This document shows positions 7,965 through 15,053 of a stretch of DNA of 41,810 nucleotides, one piece after another. The stretch is from positions 1-41,810 of the forward strand of contig DBAY01000012.1 of the NCBI GenBank assembly GCA_002291925.1, read 5' to 3'. The position numbers and the translations under genes are program-made. Each line of letters begins with the position of its first letter. The first letter of the stretch is position 1. This DNA comes from Alphaproteobacteria bacterium UBA998. GTDB taxonomy: Bacteria; Pseudomonadota; Alphaproteobacteria; Rickettsiales; UBA998. Under the pieces are notes generated by a model. The model was given only the letters and a program-made list of their open reading frames with translations. It made no database searches and was not told where the DNA came from.

Positions 7965-8587
7965 TGGAGAAGCTGAAAATCATTGGCTCGCTGACTAGTC
8001 CGTTTGTACGGGCGGTGCGGGCGATGTGCGAGGAGATGCAGCTGCCTTACGAGATGGCGCTGACCGTCTTCTTCGCCAAGCAGGACACGCAGCAGAAGGA
8101 AATGCTGGCCACCCATAACCCGCTCATGCGCGTGCCGGTGTTGCTGGACGGGCAAACGGAGGTGCTCGATTCGCGCATCATCCTCGGCTATTTGCTGCGC
8201 CATCCGCAGGCGCGGCCGCTGGAGGATTTTCGCACACATTTCCCGAAGGATATCGCGGAGGAGAACACGCTGTCGGTGATTTACGGCATCATCGATGCGG
8301 GGGTGCTGTCCTTCATCATACGCAACCTGCATGCCGAGGTGGGGCAGGATAGCGGCTACATGATCCAGACCCACCAGCGCATCCGGCAGGGGCTGGCGTG
8401 GCTGGAGGGGCAGGCGACGCTTGGCGAGAGTTTCGGCATTCCCGAATTGCTGCTAGTGGCCGGGCTGGAATGGATGGCGAAGCGCGAGGTGGCGGACTGG
8501 GGCGGTTATGCGCATCTCTGCGCTGTGCATGCCCGCTACACGGAGCGCCCCTCGCTCGTGCATACCCGGATGCCGGAGACCGCTTAG
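7964..8587 (+). CDS. Glutathione S-transferase family protein
   Basis: 207 residues with a thioredoxin-like N-terminal domain (KIIGSLTSPFVRAVRAMCEE, then PLMRVPVLLDG with the cis-proline and SRIILGYLLRHP) and an all-helical C-terminal domain. This is the GST fold. The catalytic Ser/Cys candidate is in the first loop (SPFVR, residues 10-14). Substrate unknown. The ATG overlaps the stop codon of cysS, so the two are translationally coupled. Confidence 0.8.
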   Translation: MEKLKIIGSLTSPFVRAVRAMCEEMQLPYEMALTVFFAKQDTQQKEMLATHNPLMRVPVLLDGQTEVLDSRIILGYLLRHPQARPLEDFRTHFPKDIAEENTLSVIYGIIDAGVLSFIIRNLHAEVGQDSGYMIQTHQRIRQGLAWLEGQATLGESFGIPELLLVAGLEWMAKREVADWGGYAHLCAVHARYTERPSLVHTRMPETA

Positions 8588-8666
8588 GGGCCTGCGACCG
8601 GGAAAATCGGCCAGAATCCGCAATATTTCTTGATTTTGCCGCGCATTATCCCGATTCTAACGCTCT

Positions 8667-10280
8667 ATGACCGACCGCGTGTATCTCTATGATTCCACCC
8701 TCCGCGACGGGGCGCAGGCCCGGGGCGTGGATTTCACCGTGGCCGATAAGCGGGCGATCGCGCAGGAGCTCGATGCGTTCGGCCTCGATTATGTCGAGGG
8801 TGGCTGGCCGGGGGCAAATCCGCGCGATGACGCGTTTTTCGCCGAGCAGCCGCCGCTGAAACAGACGCGCCTCACCGCGTTCGGCATGACGCGCCGCGCC
8901 GGGCGTTCGGCGAGCAATGATCCGGGCTTATCGGCGCTGCTCGAAGCCAATACGGGCAGCATCTGCATCGTGGGCAAAGCGTGGGATTTCCACATCGAAA
9001 AGGCGCTGGAAGTCACCATTGAAGAAAACCGCCGCATGATCGCGGAGAGCATCCAGCATCTAATGAAGCAGAAGCGCGAGTTGCTGTTCGATGCCGAGCA
9101 TTTCTTCGACGGCTACAAGCATAATCCCAAGGTGGCGCTCGACATGGCGAAAGCCGCGTACGCAGCAGGTGCGCGCTGGATTGTGCTTTGCGACACCAAT
9201 GGCGGCAGCCTGCCGCACGAGATTGCCGAGATTGTAGCGAAGGTGAGCAAGCATATCCCGGGCACGCATCTGGGCATCCACTGCCATAACGATACGGATA
9301 ACGCGGTCGCCAATTCGCTGGCCGCCGTGCAGGCCGGGGCGCGGCAGATTCAGGGCACCATCAACGGCATCGGCGAGCGTTGCGGCAATGCCAACCTGAT
9401 CTCCATCATCCCGACGCTGATGCTGAAATTGGGCTACAAGACCGGCGTCTCGGCGAAGAAATTGCAGCAAATCACCGAGCTGTCCCGCTTCGTCGATGAC
9501 CGACTCAACCGCACGCCGAACCCGCACGCGCCCTATGTGGGCAGCGCGGCCTTTGCGCATAAGGGCGGGCTACATGTCTCGGCGATGGCGAAGGATACGG
9601 CTTCCTATGAGCATATCCCGCCCGAGTCGGTCGGCAATGAGCGCACGATTCTGGTCTCCGACAAGGCGGGGCGCTCCAACATCGCCTCGCGCCTGACGCA
9701 ACTAGGGCTGAAAACCGAGGCGAAAAGCGAACATATCGATGAGCTGGTGGCGCTTGTGAAGGAGCGCGAAACGCAGGGCTACGCCTATGAGGGCGCCGAT
9801 GCCAGCTTCGAGCTGCTGGCTCGCCGCGTGCTCGGCCATGTGCCGGAATTCTTCGAGCTGCTCAGCTTCCGCGTCACCTCCGAGCGGCGCTGGAATGCGA
9901 AGGGCGAGCTGGTGACGCTTTCCGAAGCGGTCATCAAGGTGATGGCGGGGAAGAAAAAAGCGATGACGGTGGGCGAGGGGAACGGCCCCGTCGACGCGCT
10001 CGACGCAGCGCTGCGCAAGGCACTCTCGCGGCAATATCCCATCCTGAAATCCATGCGGCTGACGGATTATAAAGTGCGCATCCTCACTCCGCAGGAGGGC
10101 ACCAAGGCGACCACCCGCGTCATGATCGAATCGCGCGACAGGGACGGCCATACCTGGACGACCATCGGGGTGTCGCCGAACGTCATCGACGCCTCGTATA
10201 ACGCGCTGTGCGATGCCATCACGTACAAGCTGCTCCATGCTGGGGAAAGCCCGCGCGAAAAGGCCCCGCGGGCGGCCTGA
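8667..10280 (+). CDS. cimA: (R)-citramalate synthase
   Basis: Condenses pyruvate with acetyl-CoA to give citramalate, the threonine-independent entry to 2-oxobutanoate and isoleucine. 537 residues, of the CimA/2-isopropylmalate synthase family. The N-terminal TIM barrel begins YLYDSTLRDGAQARGVDFTV (metal-binding D and catalytic R-D-G-x-Q) and continues with GIHCHNDTDNAVANS and INGIGERCGNAN. The C-terminal part is an allosteric LeuA-dimer domain (TRVMIESRDRDGHTWTTIGVS). The opening motif GAQARGVDF matches the citramalate-synthase branch and not LeuA, which usually has GEQ. It sits alone between the GST gene and an unknown membrane protein. Confidence 0.9.
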   Translation: MTDRVYLYDSTLRDGAQARGVDFTVADKRAIAQELDAFGLDYVEGGWPGANPRDDAFFAEQPPLKQTRLTAFGMTRRAGRSASNDPGLSALLEANTGSICIVGKAWDFHIEKALEVTIEENRRMIAESIQHLMKQKRELLFDAEHFFDGYKHNPKVALDMAKAAYAAGARWIVLCDTNGGSLPHEIAEIVAKVSKHIPGTHLGIHCHNDTDNAVANSLAAVQAGARQIQGTINGIGERCGNANLISIIPTLMLKLGYKTGVSAKKLQQITELSRFVDDRLNRTPNPHAPYVGSAAFAHKGGLHVSAMAKDTASYEHIPPESVGNERTILVSDKAGRSNIASRLTQLGLKTEAKSEHIDELVALVKERETQGYAYEGADASFELLARRVLGHVPEFFELLSFRVTSERRWNAKGELVTLSEAVIKVMAGKKKAMTVGEGNGPVDALDAALRKALSRQYPILKSMRLTDYKVRILTPQEGTKATTRVMIESRDRDGHTWTTIGVSPNVIDASYNALCDAITYKLLHAGESPREKAPRAA

Positions 10281-10282
10281 TT

Positions 10283-10329
10283 TTGTCATAAAAGCTTCAT
10301 TGGTCAGGGCGTTCCGGCTGCGGTAAGAT
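10283..10329 (+). promoter_or_regulatory. Promoter with Pho-box-like direct repeat, copy 2
   Basis: Heptamer TTGTCAT (10283-10289 region), AAAA, heptamer GCTTCAT ending at 10300, then -10-like TAAGAT at 10324-10329. The two TCA cores are 11 bp apart, as in PhoB boxes (CTGTCAT-N4-CTGTCAT). Repeat to -10 distance is 41 bp, the same as copy 3. GGAG at 10337-10340 then leads into the ATG at 10348. Confidence 0.45.
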
Positions 10330-10347
10330 GAACGCTGGAGAATTACT

Positions 10348-10932
10348 ATGGCGTTGCCGTTACTGGGTTTGGGAATGCTGGCGGGCCGTCTGGGCCTATC
10401 CTTTGGCCTGCGTCGCGCGGCGGTGCTTGGTGCGGAAGCGGTGGCAACCCGCGCGGCGGCCCCTGCCGCCGAGCTGGCAGCCGCCGCTGCGGCGCGCGGC
10501 ACGTCCGTGGCCACCATGGCTGGACAAGGGGCGGCACGTATTGCCACGACGGGCGCGGAAGCCGCGGCGGGTGCCGCGGTTGCGGGGGCGGAAGTGGCGG
10601 CCAGTGCGGCCCCTTCATTGCTTGCGCGCACGGCGTCCAGCGTGGCGACCACTGGAACGGTGGCCGTGGGGGCGGGGCATGTCGCCAACCAGGCCGTGCG
10701 TGCGCCGTTCGAGGGCATTGCGCAGGTGATTGGCAAAGTGGGAGAAACCGTAGGGCAATACGCACTGCCCATCGCTGCGATCACGGGGGCGGCGCTAGCT
10801 GTTGTAGCCGTCAAGGACTGGCTGTTGGCTCCGGCCAAGGCGGAGCCGGTGATCCATGAGGCGCGCCCACTGGTTTCGAACATTTTGCATGAAGGGCGCC
10901 TCATGGCCCCTGCGGTGCTGCGCACCGTCTGA
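10348..10932 (+). CDS. Alanine-rich membrane-associated protein, unknown
   Basis: 194 residues, not recognised. About a third alanine. It starts with a hydrophobic glycine-rich segment (LPLLGLGMLAGRLGLSFGL) and has a long AAAA/AG-rich low-complexity middle (residues 25-100). A convincing transmembrane helix lies near residues 140-155 (YALPIAAITGAALAVVAV), and the tail is short and basic. A GGAG Shine-Dalgarno seven bases before the ATG supports the start. It is a single-gene unit with the direct-repeat promoter shared with the genes at 11917 and 12547, so the three are probably co-regulated. Low complexity would make homology searches weak. Confidence 0.7.
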   Translation: MALPLLGLGMLAGRLGLSFGLRRAAVLGAEAVATRAAAPAAELAAAAAARGTSVATMAGQGAARIATTGAEAAAGAAVAGAEVAASAAPSLLARTASSVATTGTVAVGAGHVANQAVRAPFEGIAQVIGKVGETVGQYALPIAAITGAALAVVAVKDWLLAPAKAEPVIHEARPLVSNILHEGRLMAPAVLRTV

Positions 10933-10983
10933 TTTCCTACCCAAATTTGTTGACGCCCGCAGCGTGAGACGTTACGGCGGGGC

Positions 10984-11835
10984 ATGGTTTCTTCGCCGCT
11001 CCCTGCCATTGTCATGGTCCGCCCGCAGATGGGTGAGAATATTGGTGCCGTGGCGCGCGCCATGATGAATTTCGGGCTCTCCGACCTGCGGCTGGTCCGC
11101 CCGCGCGATGGCTGGCCCAACCCCAAGGCGCATGAGATGGCCGCGCACGCCGATTACCTGATCGAGCAGGCGCGGGTGTATGATTCGCTCGCCAACGCAC
11201 TGGCGGATCGCCAGTATGTGCTGGCCGCCACCGCCCGCAGCCGCGTGATGACGCTGCCGGATTTTGCCCCGGAATCCGGCATGACCTCCCTGCGCCAGCA
11301 CGCGGCGGCGGGGGAGGCCACGGCGCTGGTGCTGGGGCCGGAGAGCACGGGGCTGACCAATGAGGACATGGCTTGGGCGCATGGCATCGTCAGCATTCCC
11401 ACCGATCCGGCCAATGTCTCGCTGAATGTGGCGCAGGCCTTCGTGGTGCTGGCGTATCAATGGTTCGTGGCGGGGCAGGGTTCAGGAATTGGGGATCAGG
11501 GATTAGGGATTTTCCCCTCCCCTATTTACGGGGGAGGGTTGGGGAGGGGGCAGTGCGTTTCGGCTGGCTCCAAGCCAGTGGCATTCCCTCGCGAGCAGGG
11601 GAAGGGGGGTGAAACGGCACCCCGCGCCACTGTGGCCGAGGTGGACGGACTTTATGGTCATTTGGTGAACGCGTTGGAAACACGTGACTATTTTCATCCT
11701 GCCATCAAACGGGAGGGCATGCTGCGGGCGTTGCGACTGCTCTTGCAGCGTGCTTCGTGGTCCTCGCAGGAGGTGCGCACCCTGCGCGGCATTGTGCGCT
11801 GCCTTGATGAAACCCTGAAAAAAGCAGATAGTTAA
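10984..11835 (+). CDS. trmJ: tRNA (cytidine/uridine-2'-O)-methyltransferase, TrmJ/SpoU type, with in-frame insertion
   Basis: SPOUT-class methyltransferase predicted to 2'-O-methylate position 32 of tRNAs with S-adenosylmethionine. Motif 1 is ENIGAVARAMMNFG (residues 18-31), motif 2 ALVLGPESTGLTNEDM, and motif 3 IPTDPANVSLNVAQAFVVLAYQW, which together form the trefoil knot. The small C-terminal helical domain (LYGHLVNALETRDYF... VRTLRGIV) is typical of TrmJ. Between the two domains, roughly residues 165-215, lies a Gly/Pro-rich stretch (IFPSPIYGGGLGRGQ and so on) whose DNA is a G/C-tract repeat also found before ftsI. The inserted segment keeps the frame, so the enzyme is probably functional. 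Confidence 0.88.
   Translation: MVSSPLPAIVMVRPQMGENIGAVARAMMNFGLSDLRLVRPRDGWPNPKAHEMAAHADYLIEQARVYDSLANALADRQYVLAATARSRVMTLPDFAPESGMTSLRQHAAAGEATALVLGPESTGLTNEDMAWAHGIVSIPTDPANVSLNVAQAFVVLAYQWFVAGQGSGIGDQGLGIFPSPIYGGGLGRGQCVSAGSKPVAFPREQGKGGETAPRATVAEVDGLYGHLVNALETRDYFHPAIKREGMLRALRLLLQRASWSSQEVRTLRGIVRCLDETLKKADS
11475..11612 (+). repeat. G/C-tract palindromic repeat inserted in frame within trmJ
   Basis: A tandem GGGATCA/GGGATTA/GGGATTT run (11492-11512), then a CCCCTCCCC...GGGGGAGGG palindrome continuing into TTGGGGAGGGGG (11514-11550), then a second arm CATTCCCTCGC...GGGGAAGGGG (11582-11612). The 15-base core GGGGGAGGGTTGGGG is also found, inverted, in the repeat in front of ftsI. It encodes about 50 residues in the linker between the two TrmJ domains. 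Confidence 0.8.
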
Positions 11836-11840
11836 CGGCT

Positions 11841-11887
11841 TTGTCACGCAAACTTCATTTAGAATCGGCCAAAAAGCTTGTTATAGT
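11841..11887 (+). promoter_or_regulatory. Promoter with Pho-box-like direct repeat, copy 3
   Basis: Heptamer TTGTCAC (11841-11847), GCAA region, heptamer ACTTCAT (ending 11858) and -10 box TATAGT at 11882-11887. The TTTGTCA and CTTCATT blocks have the same 13-bp offset as in copy 2, and the repeat-to--10 distance is again 41 bp. GGCGGA then precedes the ATG at 11917. Confidence 0.45.
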
Positions 11888-11916
11888 GATATCAACTATA
11901 AATAGGCGGAGTGTAT

Positions 11917-12471
11917 ATGTCGCAAACTGAGGGATTCGGCCAGACGGTCAGTCGATTCGGACAGACGCTAGGACGAGGGCTCACGGGGGCATGGAATGGC
12001 GCATGGAATGGCGCACAAAGCATGTGGAACAGCCCGGGTAACCAGCAAGGCCATGGCCGCTGGGCATGGTGGGGTTCGATTATCGGGGCTGGTCTGTTCG
12101 CATGGTCGGCGCTTGGTAGCGGGGCAGGATTCCTCGAGATTCTGCTGTATGCCGCGATCGGTGCCATGGTGGGCATGCTGGTGGGTGGTGCCCTCAGCGG
12201 GGCAGTTGAGGGGTTCTCGCAAAGCGCATCGCTGGATGGGCGGCAACGGCGCGCTGAGGTGCCGGAACAGCAAAGGCAGCGCGTTGTGAATGGCCCTGCT
12301 GTCCAGCAGCACGCCGAATTACGCACCCCCTTGCCGGGAGAAATGTTTTTTCAGAATGGGGAAGTGCGCCATGCCTCGCTGCCAGACGGCGCGTCAGTAC
12401 CTCTTCAGGTCACGCCCGTTGCTCAGCCACCGGCACAAGGCGCGCCCGTACTGCCCGTGGGCCGGGGGTAG
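11917..12471 (+). CDS. Small membrane protein with Pro/Gln-rich tail, unknown
   Basis: 184 residues from the ATG at 11917, chosen because GGCGGA sits six bases upstream; an in-frame GTG at 11911 is less likely. The N-terminus is Gly/Gln/Trp-rich (FGQTVSRFGQTLGRGLTG, then repeated GAWN). Two transmembrane helices follow (about residues 48-66 and 70-92, with GAMVGMLVGGALSGA as a glycine-zipper-like pattern), then a polar C-terminal half rich in Q, P and V (VPEQQRQRVV, PVAQPPAQGAPVLPV). It has the same plan as the next gene: short N-terminus, glycine-rich membrane hairpin, Q/P/A-rich tail. Family unknown. Confidence 0.72.
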   Translation: MSQTEGFGQTVSRFGQTLGRGLTGAWNGAWNGAQSMWNSPGNQQGHGRWAWWGSIIGAGLFAWSALGSGAGFLEILLYAAIGAMVGMLVGGALSGAVEGFSQSASLDGRQRRAEVPEQQRQRVVNGPAVQQHAELRTPLPGEMFFQNGEVRHASLPDGASVPLQVTPVAQPPAQGAPVLPVGRG

Positions 12472-12516
12472 TTTCACGCAATCTTCACATTTCCTGACGC
12501 CGGAATTTGCTAAAAT
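12471..12516 (+). promoter_or_regulatory. Promoter with Pho-box-like direct repeat, copy 4
   Basis: Heptamer GTTTCAC (12471-12477), GCAA, heptamer TCTTCAC (ending 12488) and -10 box TAAAAT at 12511-12516, 40 bp from the first heptamer. TTCAC occurs twice with an exact 11-bp period. It overlaps the stop codon of the previous gene. Confidence 0.45.
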
Positions 12517-12546
12517 TAGAATGTTAGAACAGACAGCGAGACAGTT

Positions 12547-13188
12547 ATGTCCCAGAATTATGTTGATCCCATCAATCGCGGTCCCGTCGGCGCGGCGGGT
12601 GTCGCCGCTGGCGAAGGAGCCAAAGGCGCGGCTCGCGGATTCTTCGGTGGTATGATTCGCGGCCCGATCTATGGCTTCCTTGCAGGCGCTGCCATGGTTG
12701 GCGCCGCAGTCGCCATCCCGACGGTCATTATCGGCGGTTTGGCCTTGGCGTTAGGGGCGTCGCTCCCGGCGGTGGCCATTGGTGCGGCTGTGCTTCCCGG
12801 CTTGGGCGGTCTGGTCGGCGCGGCGGGTGGCACCATTGCGGGTGGCCCGCTGGGCGCCCTGTTCGGTGGCCTGCGCGGCATGGGCCGGGGGCGTGACATT
12901 GTGAATCATGAACGTGGCGCGGCGCAGGTGCTGGAGACCCAGCAGGCGATTGCGCAGAGTCAGATGATGACCGCGCAGGCCCTGCAGCAGCAGGCGGCGC
13001 GCCCGGTCATCATCCAGCCGGCGTCCGCGCCGGTGGTGGCTCCGGGCTTCACCGTGACCAGCCCGGCTCATCAGGGACAAGGCGTGAATCTGGCGCAGGC
13101 CGTGGCGAACGACGTGGGCGGCATGAGCCATGCCCAGCGCGTCGAGGCGGGCCGTACGCAAACTTCCGCTGAACCGGCGAGGGCATAA
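12547..13188 (+). CDS. Glycine-zipper membrane protein, unknown
   Basis: 213 residues. After a short polar start (SQNYVDPINRG) comes a Gly/Ala-rich region with at least three hydrophobic segments over residues 32-120. It has strong GxxxG spacing (GPIYGFLAGAAMVGAAVA, PGLGGLVGAAGGTIAGGPLG, ALFGGLRGMGRG), as in glycine-zipper proteins that pack tightly in membranes. The C-terminal 90 residues are a Gln/Ala helix (ETQQAIAQSQMMTAQALQQQ) and a Pro/Val-rich tail. The gene at 13191 starts 2 bp after the stop, so they form a two-gene unit. Function unknown. Some pore-forming or secreted proteins have zipper regions, but nothing here proves such a role. Confidence 0.75.
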   Translation: MSQNYVDPINRGPVGAAGVAAGEGAKGAARGFFGGMIRGPIYGFLAGAAMVGAAVAIPTVIIGGLALALGASLPAVAIGAAVLPGLGGLVGAAGGTIAGGPLGALFGGLRGMGRGRDIVNHERGAAQVLETQQAIAQSQMMTAQALQQQAARPVIIQPASAPVVAPGFTVTSPAHQGQGVNLAQAVANDVGGMSHAQRVEAGRTQTSAEPARA

Positions 13189-13190
13189 TA

Positions 13191-13685
13191 ATGGCTGTTT
13201 CAACCCGCCTTTTTAACAGCATTGCGAAAGATTTTGGGGCACTCTTCAAGGAAGGGCCTCGCTCGGCCGGCCGCGCGGCCCAAGCGATCGCACACCCCTT
13301 CACCTGGACGGTGGACAAAGTGGCCGCTGCCTCGATGCTGCCGGTCAAAGCCTTCTCGTGGTCTGCCAAAAAAGCCCCCGGTCTCACGACGGTCGGCGTT
13401 TTGGGAACCGGTGGCCTGATGGCCTACACCACCTTCAAACCGCGCACTGACGGCAAGGAACTGCCCCCGGAGATGCAGGAGATGCAGGCGCAGGTCGCCG
13501 CGAACCAGCCGATGCTGGACGCGGTGGGGCAGGCGCAGTTGCAGCAAGCGGCGCTGGCGCAGTCCATGGCGGTGCCGGCGGCGGTGAATGACAATCCCAG
13601 CCCCACTACGACGCTGGAGGCCGGGAATCTGGCGCAACTGCAAGGCCGCGTCTCTGCGCAGGGCCCGCAGGTGGCCCTCGCGTAA
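13191..13685 (+). CDS. Small protein with one hydrophobic segment and Q/A-rich tail, unknown
   Basis: 164 residues, immediately downstream of the glycine-zipper gene (2-bp gap) and therefore probably co-translated. The N-terminal 60 residues are amphipathic and basic (STRLFNSIAKDFGALFKEGP). A weak membrane segment near residues 64-77 (PGLTTVGVLGTGGLMAY) is followed by a glutamine/alanine-rich tail (EMQEMQAQVAANQPML, QAQLQQAALAQSM). The plan resembles that of its upstream partner in reduced form. Not recognised. Confidence 0.72.
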   Translation: MAVSTRLFNSIAKDFGALFKEGPRSAGRAAQAIAHPFTWTVDKVAAASMLPVKAFSWSAKKAPGLTTVGVLGTGGLMAYTTFKPRTDGKELPPEMQEMQAQVAANQPMLDAVGQAQLQQAALAQSMAVPAAVNDNPSPTTTLEAGNLAQLQGRVSAQGPQVALA

Positions 13686-13712
13686 CCACCGTTTTTCCTG
13701 CCATTTCGGGGT

Positions 13713-13740
13713 TTGACAAACGGACGCAAGTCTGTATATT
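13713..13740 (+). promoter_or_regulatory. Promoter of rpsD
   Basis: Perfect -35 TTGACA (13713-13718), 16-bp spacer and TATATT (13735-13740) preceded by TG. It gives a leader of about 40 nt before the GTG start and is the best housekeeping promoter in the window. Confidence 0.75.
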
Positions 13741-13787
13741 CCACCTTCCTTTCAACCAGTTTACGTTATTTTCACGAGGGTAATCGC

Positions 13788-14408
13788 GTGTCCAAACGCC
13801 AGAGCGCCAAATATAAAATCAGCCGCCGCCTGGGCGAGAACCTGTGGGGCCGCGCCAAGGATCCTGTCCTGAAGCGCCAGCACGCCCCCGGCCAGCATGG
13901 CCCGGCCAAGCGTCGCGGCAAAATGTCCGACTTTGGTCTGCAGCTGCGCGCCAAGCAGAAGCTGAAGGGCTATTACGCCAACCTGACCGAGCGTCAGTTC
14001 CGCCGCATCTATCAGGAAGCCTCCCGCCGCAAGGGGGATACCTCCGAAAACCTCGTCGGCCTGCTGGAGCGCCGCCTGGACACCGTCATCTACCGCATGG
14101 GCGTGGTGCCGACGCCGTTCGCCGCGCGCCAGTTCGTCAACCATGGTCACGTGAAGGTCAATGGCCGCCGCGTGAACATCCCCAGCTACCAGGTAGAAGT
14201 GGGCGATGAGATCGAGGTGCGTGAGAAGTCGCGCCAGATGAACATGGTGATGGAAGCCCTCAAGGCGGCCGAGCGCACCGTGCCGGATTACATCGAGATG
14301 GATGAAAAGGCCCTGAAAGCCAAGATGACCCGCGTCCCCACCTTCGCCGAGATTCCCTATCCAGTGCAGATGGAGCCGAACCTCGTCATCGAATTCTACT
14401 CGCGCTAA
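13788..14408 (+). CDS. rpsD: 30S ribosomal protein S4
   Basis: A primary 16S rRNA-binding protein that nucleates assembly of the 30S subunit; 206 residues. The start is the GTG at 13788 (SKRQSAKYKISRRLGENLWG), preceded by CGAGGG; an upstream in-frame ATG lies inside the promoter and is excluded. The N-terminal S4 domain includes KRQHAPGQHGPAKRRGKMSDFG. The S4 RNA-binding fold is seen in LERRLDTVIYRMGVVPTPFAARQFVNHGHVKVNGRRVNIPSY-type sequence at about residues 95-135. Single-gene transcription unit with its own promoter and terminator. Confidence 0.97.
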   Translation: MSKRQSAKYKISRRLGENLWGRAKDPVLKRQHAPGQHGPAKRRGKMSDFGLQLRAKQKLKGYYANLTERQFRRIYQEASRRKGDTSENLVGLLERRLDTVIYRMGVVPTPFAARQFVNHGHVKVNGRRVNIPSYQVEVGDEIEVREKSRQMNMVMEALKAAERTVPDYIEMDEKALKAKMTRVPTFAEIPYPVQMEPNLVIEFYSR

Positions 14409-14427
14409 TCCCGCGTCGACTATTTCG

Positions 14428-14464
14428 AAAAAAGCGCGCTTCCTTTACGGGGCGCGCTTTTTTC
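14428..14464 (+). terminator. Rho-independent terminator of rpsD
   Basis: AAAAAAGCGCGC and GCGCGCTTTTTT arms around a TTCCTTTACGG loop, ending in a T run, 20 bp after the rpsD stop codon. The A/T flanks make it usable in both directions. Confidence 0.85.
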
Positions 14465-14492
14465 ATGGCTCGCGCTGCGCTACAATGCGGCG

Positions 14493-15053
14493 ATGCCGAT
14501 ACCTCTCGATGAATTCGTCAAACGCCGCCGCGCGGAGGCCGAAGACGCCGACCGCCGCGCCCGCGCCCAGCCCGGCTTGGTGAACAATGACGCGGTGCAG
14601 GCCCAACTGGACGCGCTGGGGCTGGAGGCGGTGAGCGGCGGCAAGGATGTGGATCTCCACCTCGCCCAGCTGCTCAGCCAGATACCGGAAGACAAGCGCG
14701 ACGAGGCGGTGGCTACCTTCCGCGCTCGTGTGCAGTCGATGGAGCAGGAGAAGGCTGTGCCCGCCCTGCCGCAGCAGATGACGCCGGAGCAGGAGCAGAT
14801 GCTGCGCCAGATGAATGAGCATGAGCAGGGCGTCATCGCGCATCTGCTGCATGAGAAAACGCGCGAGAAGATCCGCCGCATGTTCCTGCTGAATCCGTCG
14901 TTATGGGGGCAGGTACGCAGCATCGGCGAGGAGCTGCACAAGCGCGGCCTCATCGGCCAGCCGCAACGCGGACAGGCAGCCGAGCTAGGGCAGGTGGCCG
15001 TGCAGCCCGCCCAGACTCCGGACAAGAAAAAAGACCAGGAACGCGAGCGCTAG
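14493..15053 (+). CDS. Soluble charged helical protein, unknown
   Basis: 186 residues without membrane segments or recognised domain. It is rich in Glu, Gln, Arg and Ala with predicted coiled-coil stretches (FVKRRRAEAEDADRRARAQ near the start; MTPEQEQMLRQMNEHEQG near residue 95) and a polar C-terminus ending in KKKDQERER. The middle contains KTREKIRRMFLLNPSLWGQ. No clear Shine-Dalgarno. It converges on, and overlaps by 4 bp, the gene on the opposite strand. Could be an adaptor or chaperone-like protein; no function is claimed. Confidence 0.7.
   Translation: MPIPLDEFVKRRRAEAEDADRRARAQPGLVNNDAVQAQLDALGLEAVSGGKDVDLHLAQLLSQIPEDKRDEAVATFRARVQSMEQEKAVPALPQQMTPEQEQMLRQMNEHEQGVIAHLLHEKTREKIRRMFLLNPSLWGQVRSIGEELHKRGLIGQPQRGQAAELGQVAVQPAQTPDKKKDQERER

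Noticed and set aside
13713..13787. Upstream ATG for rpsD
   Set aside because: It lies in the promoter itself; the GTG at 13788 with CGAGGG gives the standard S4 N-terminus.
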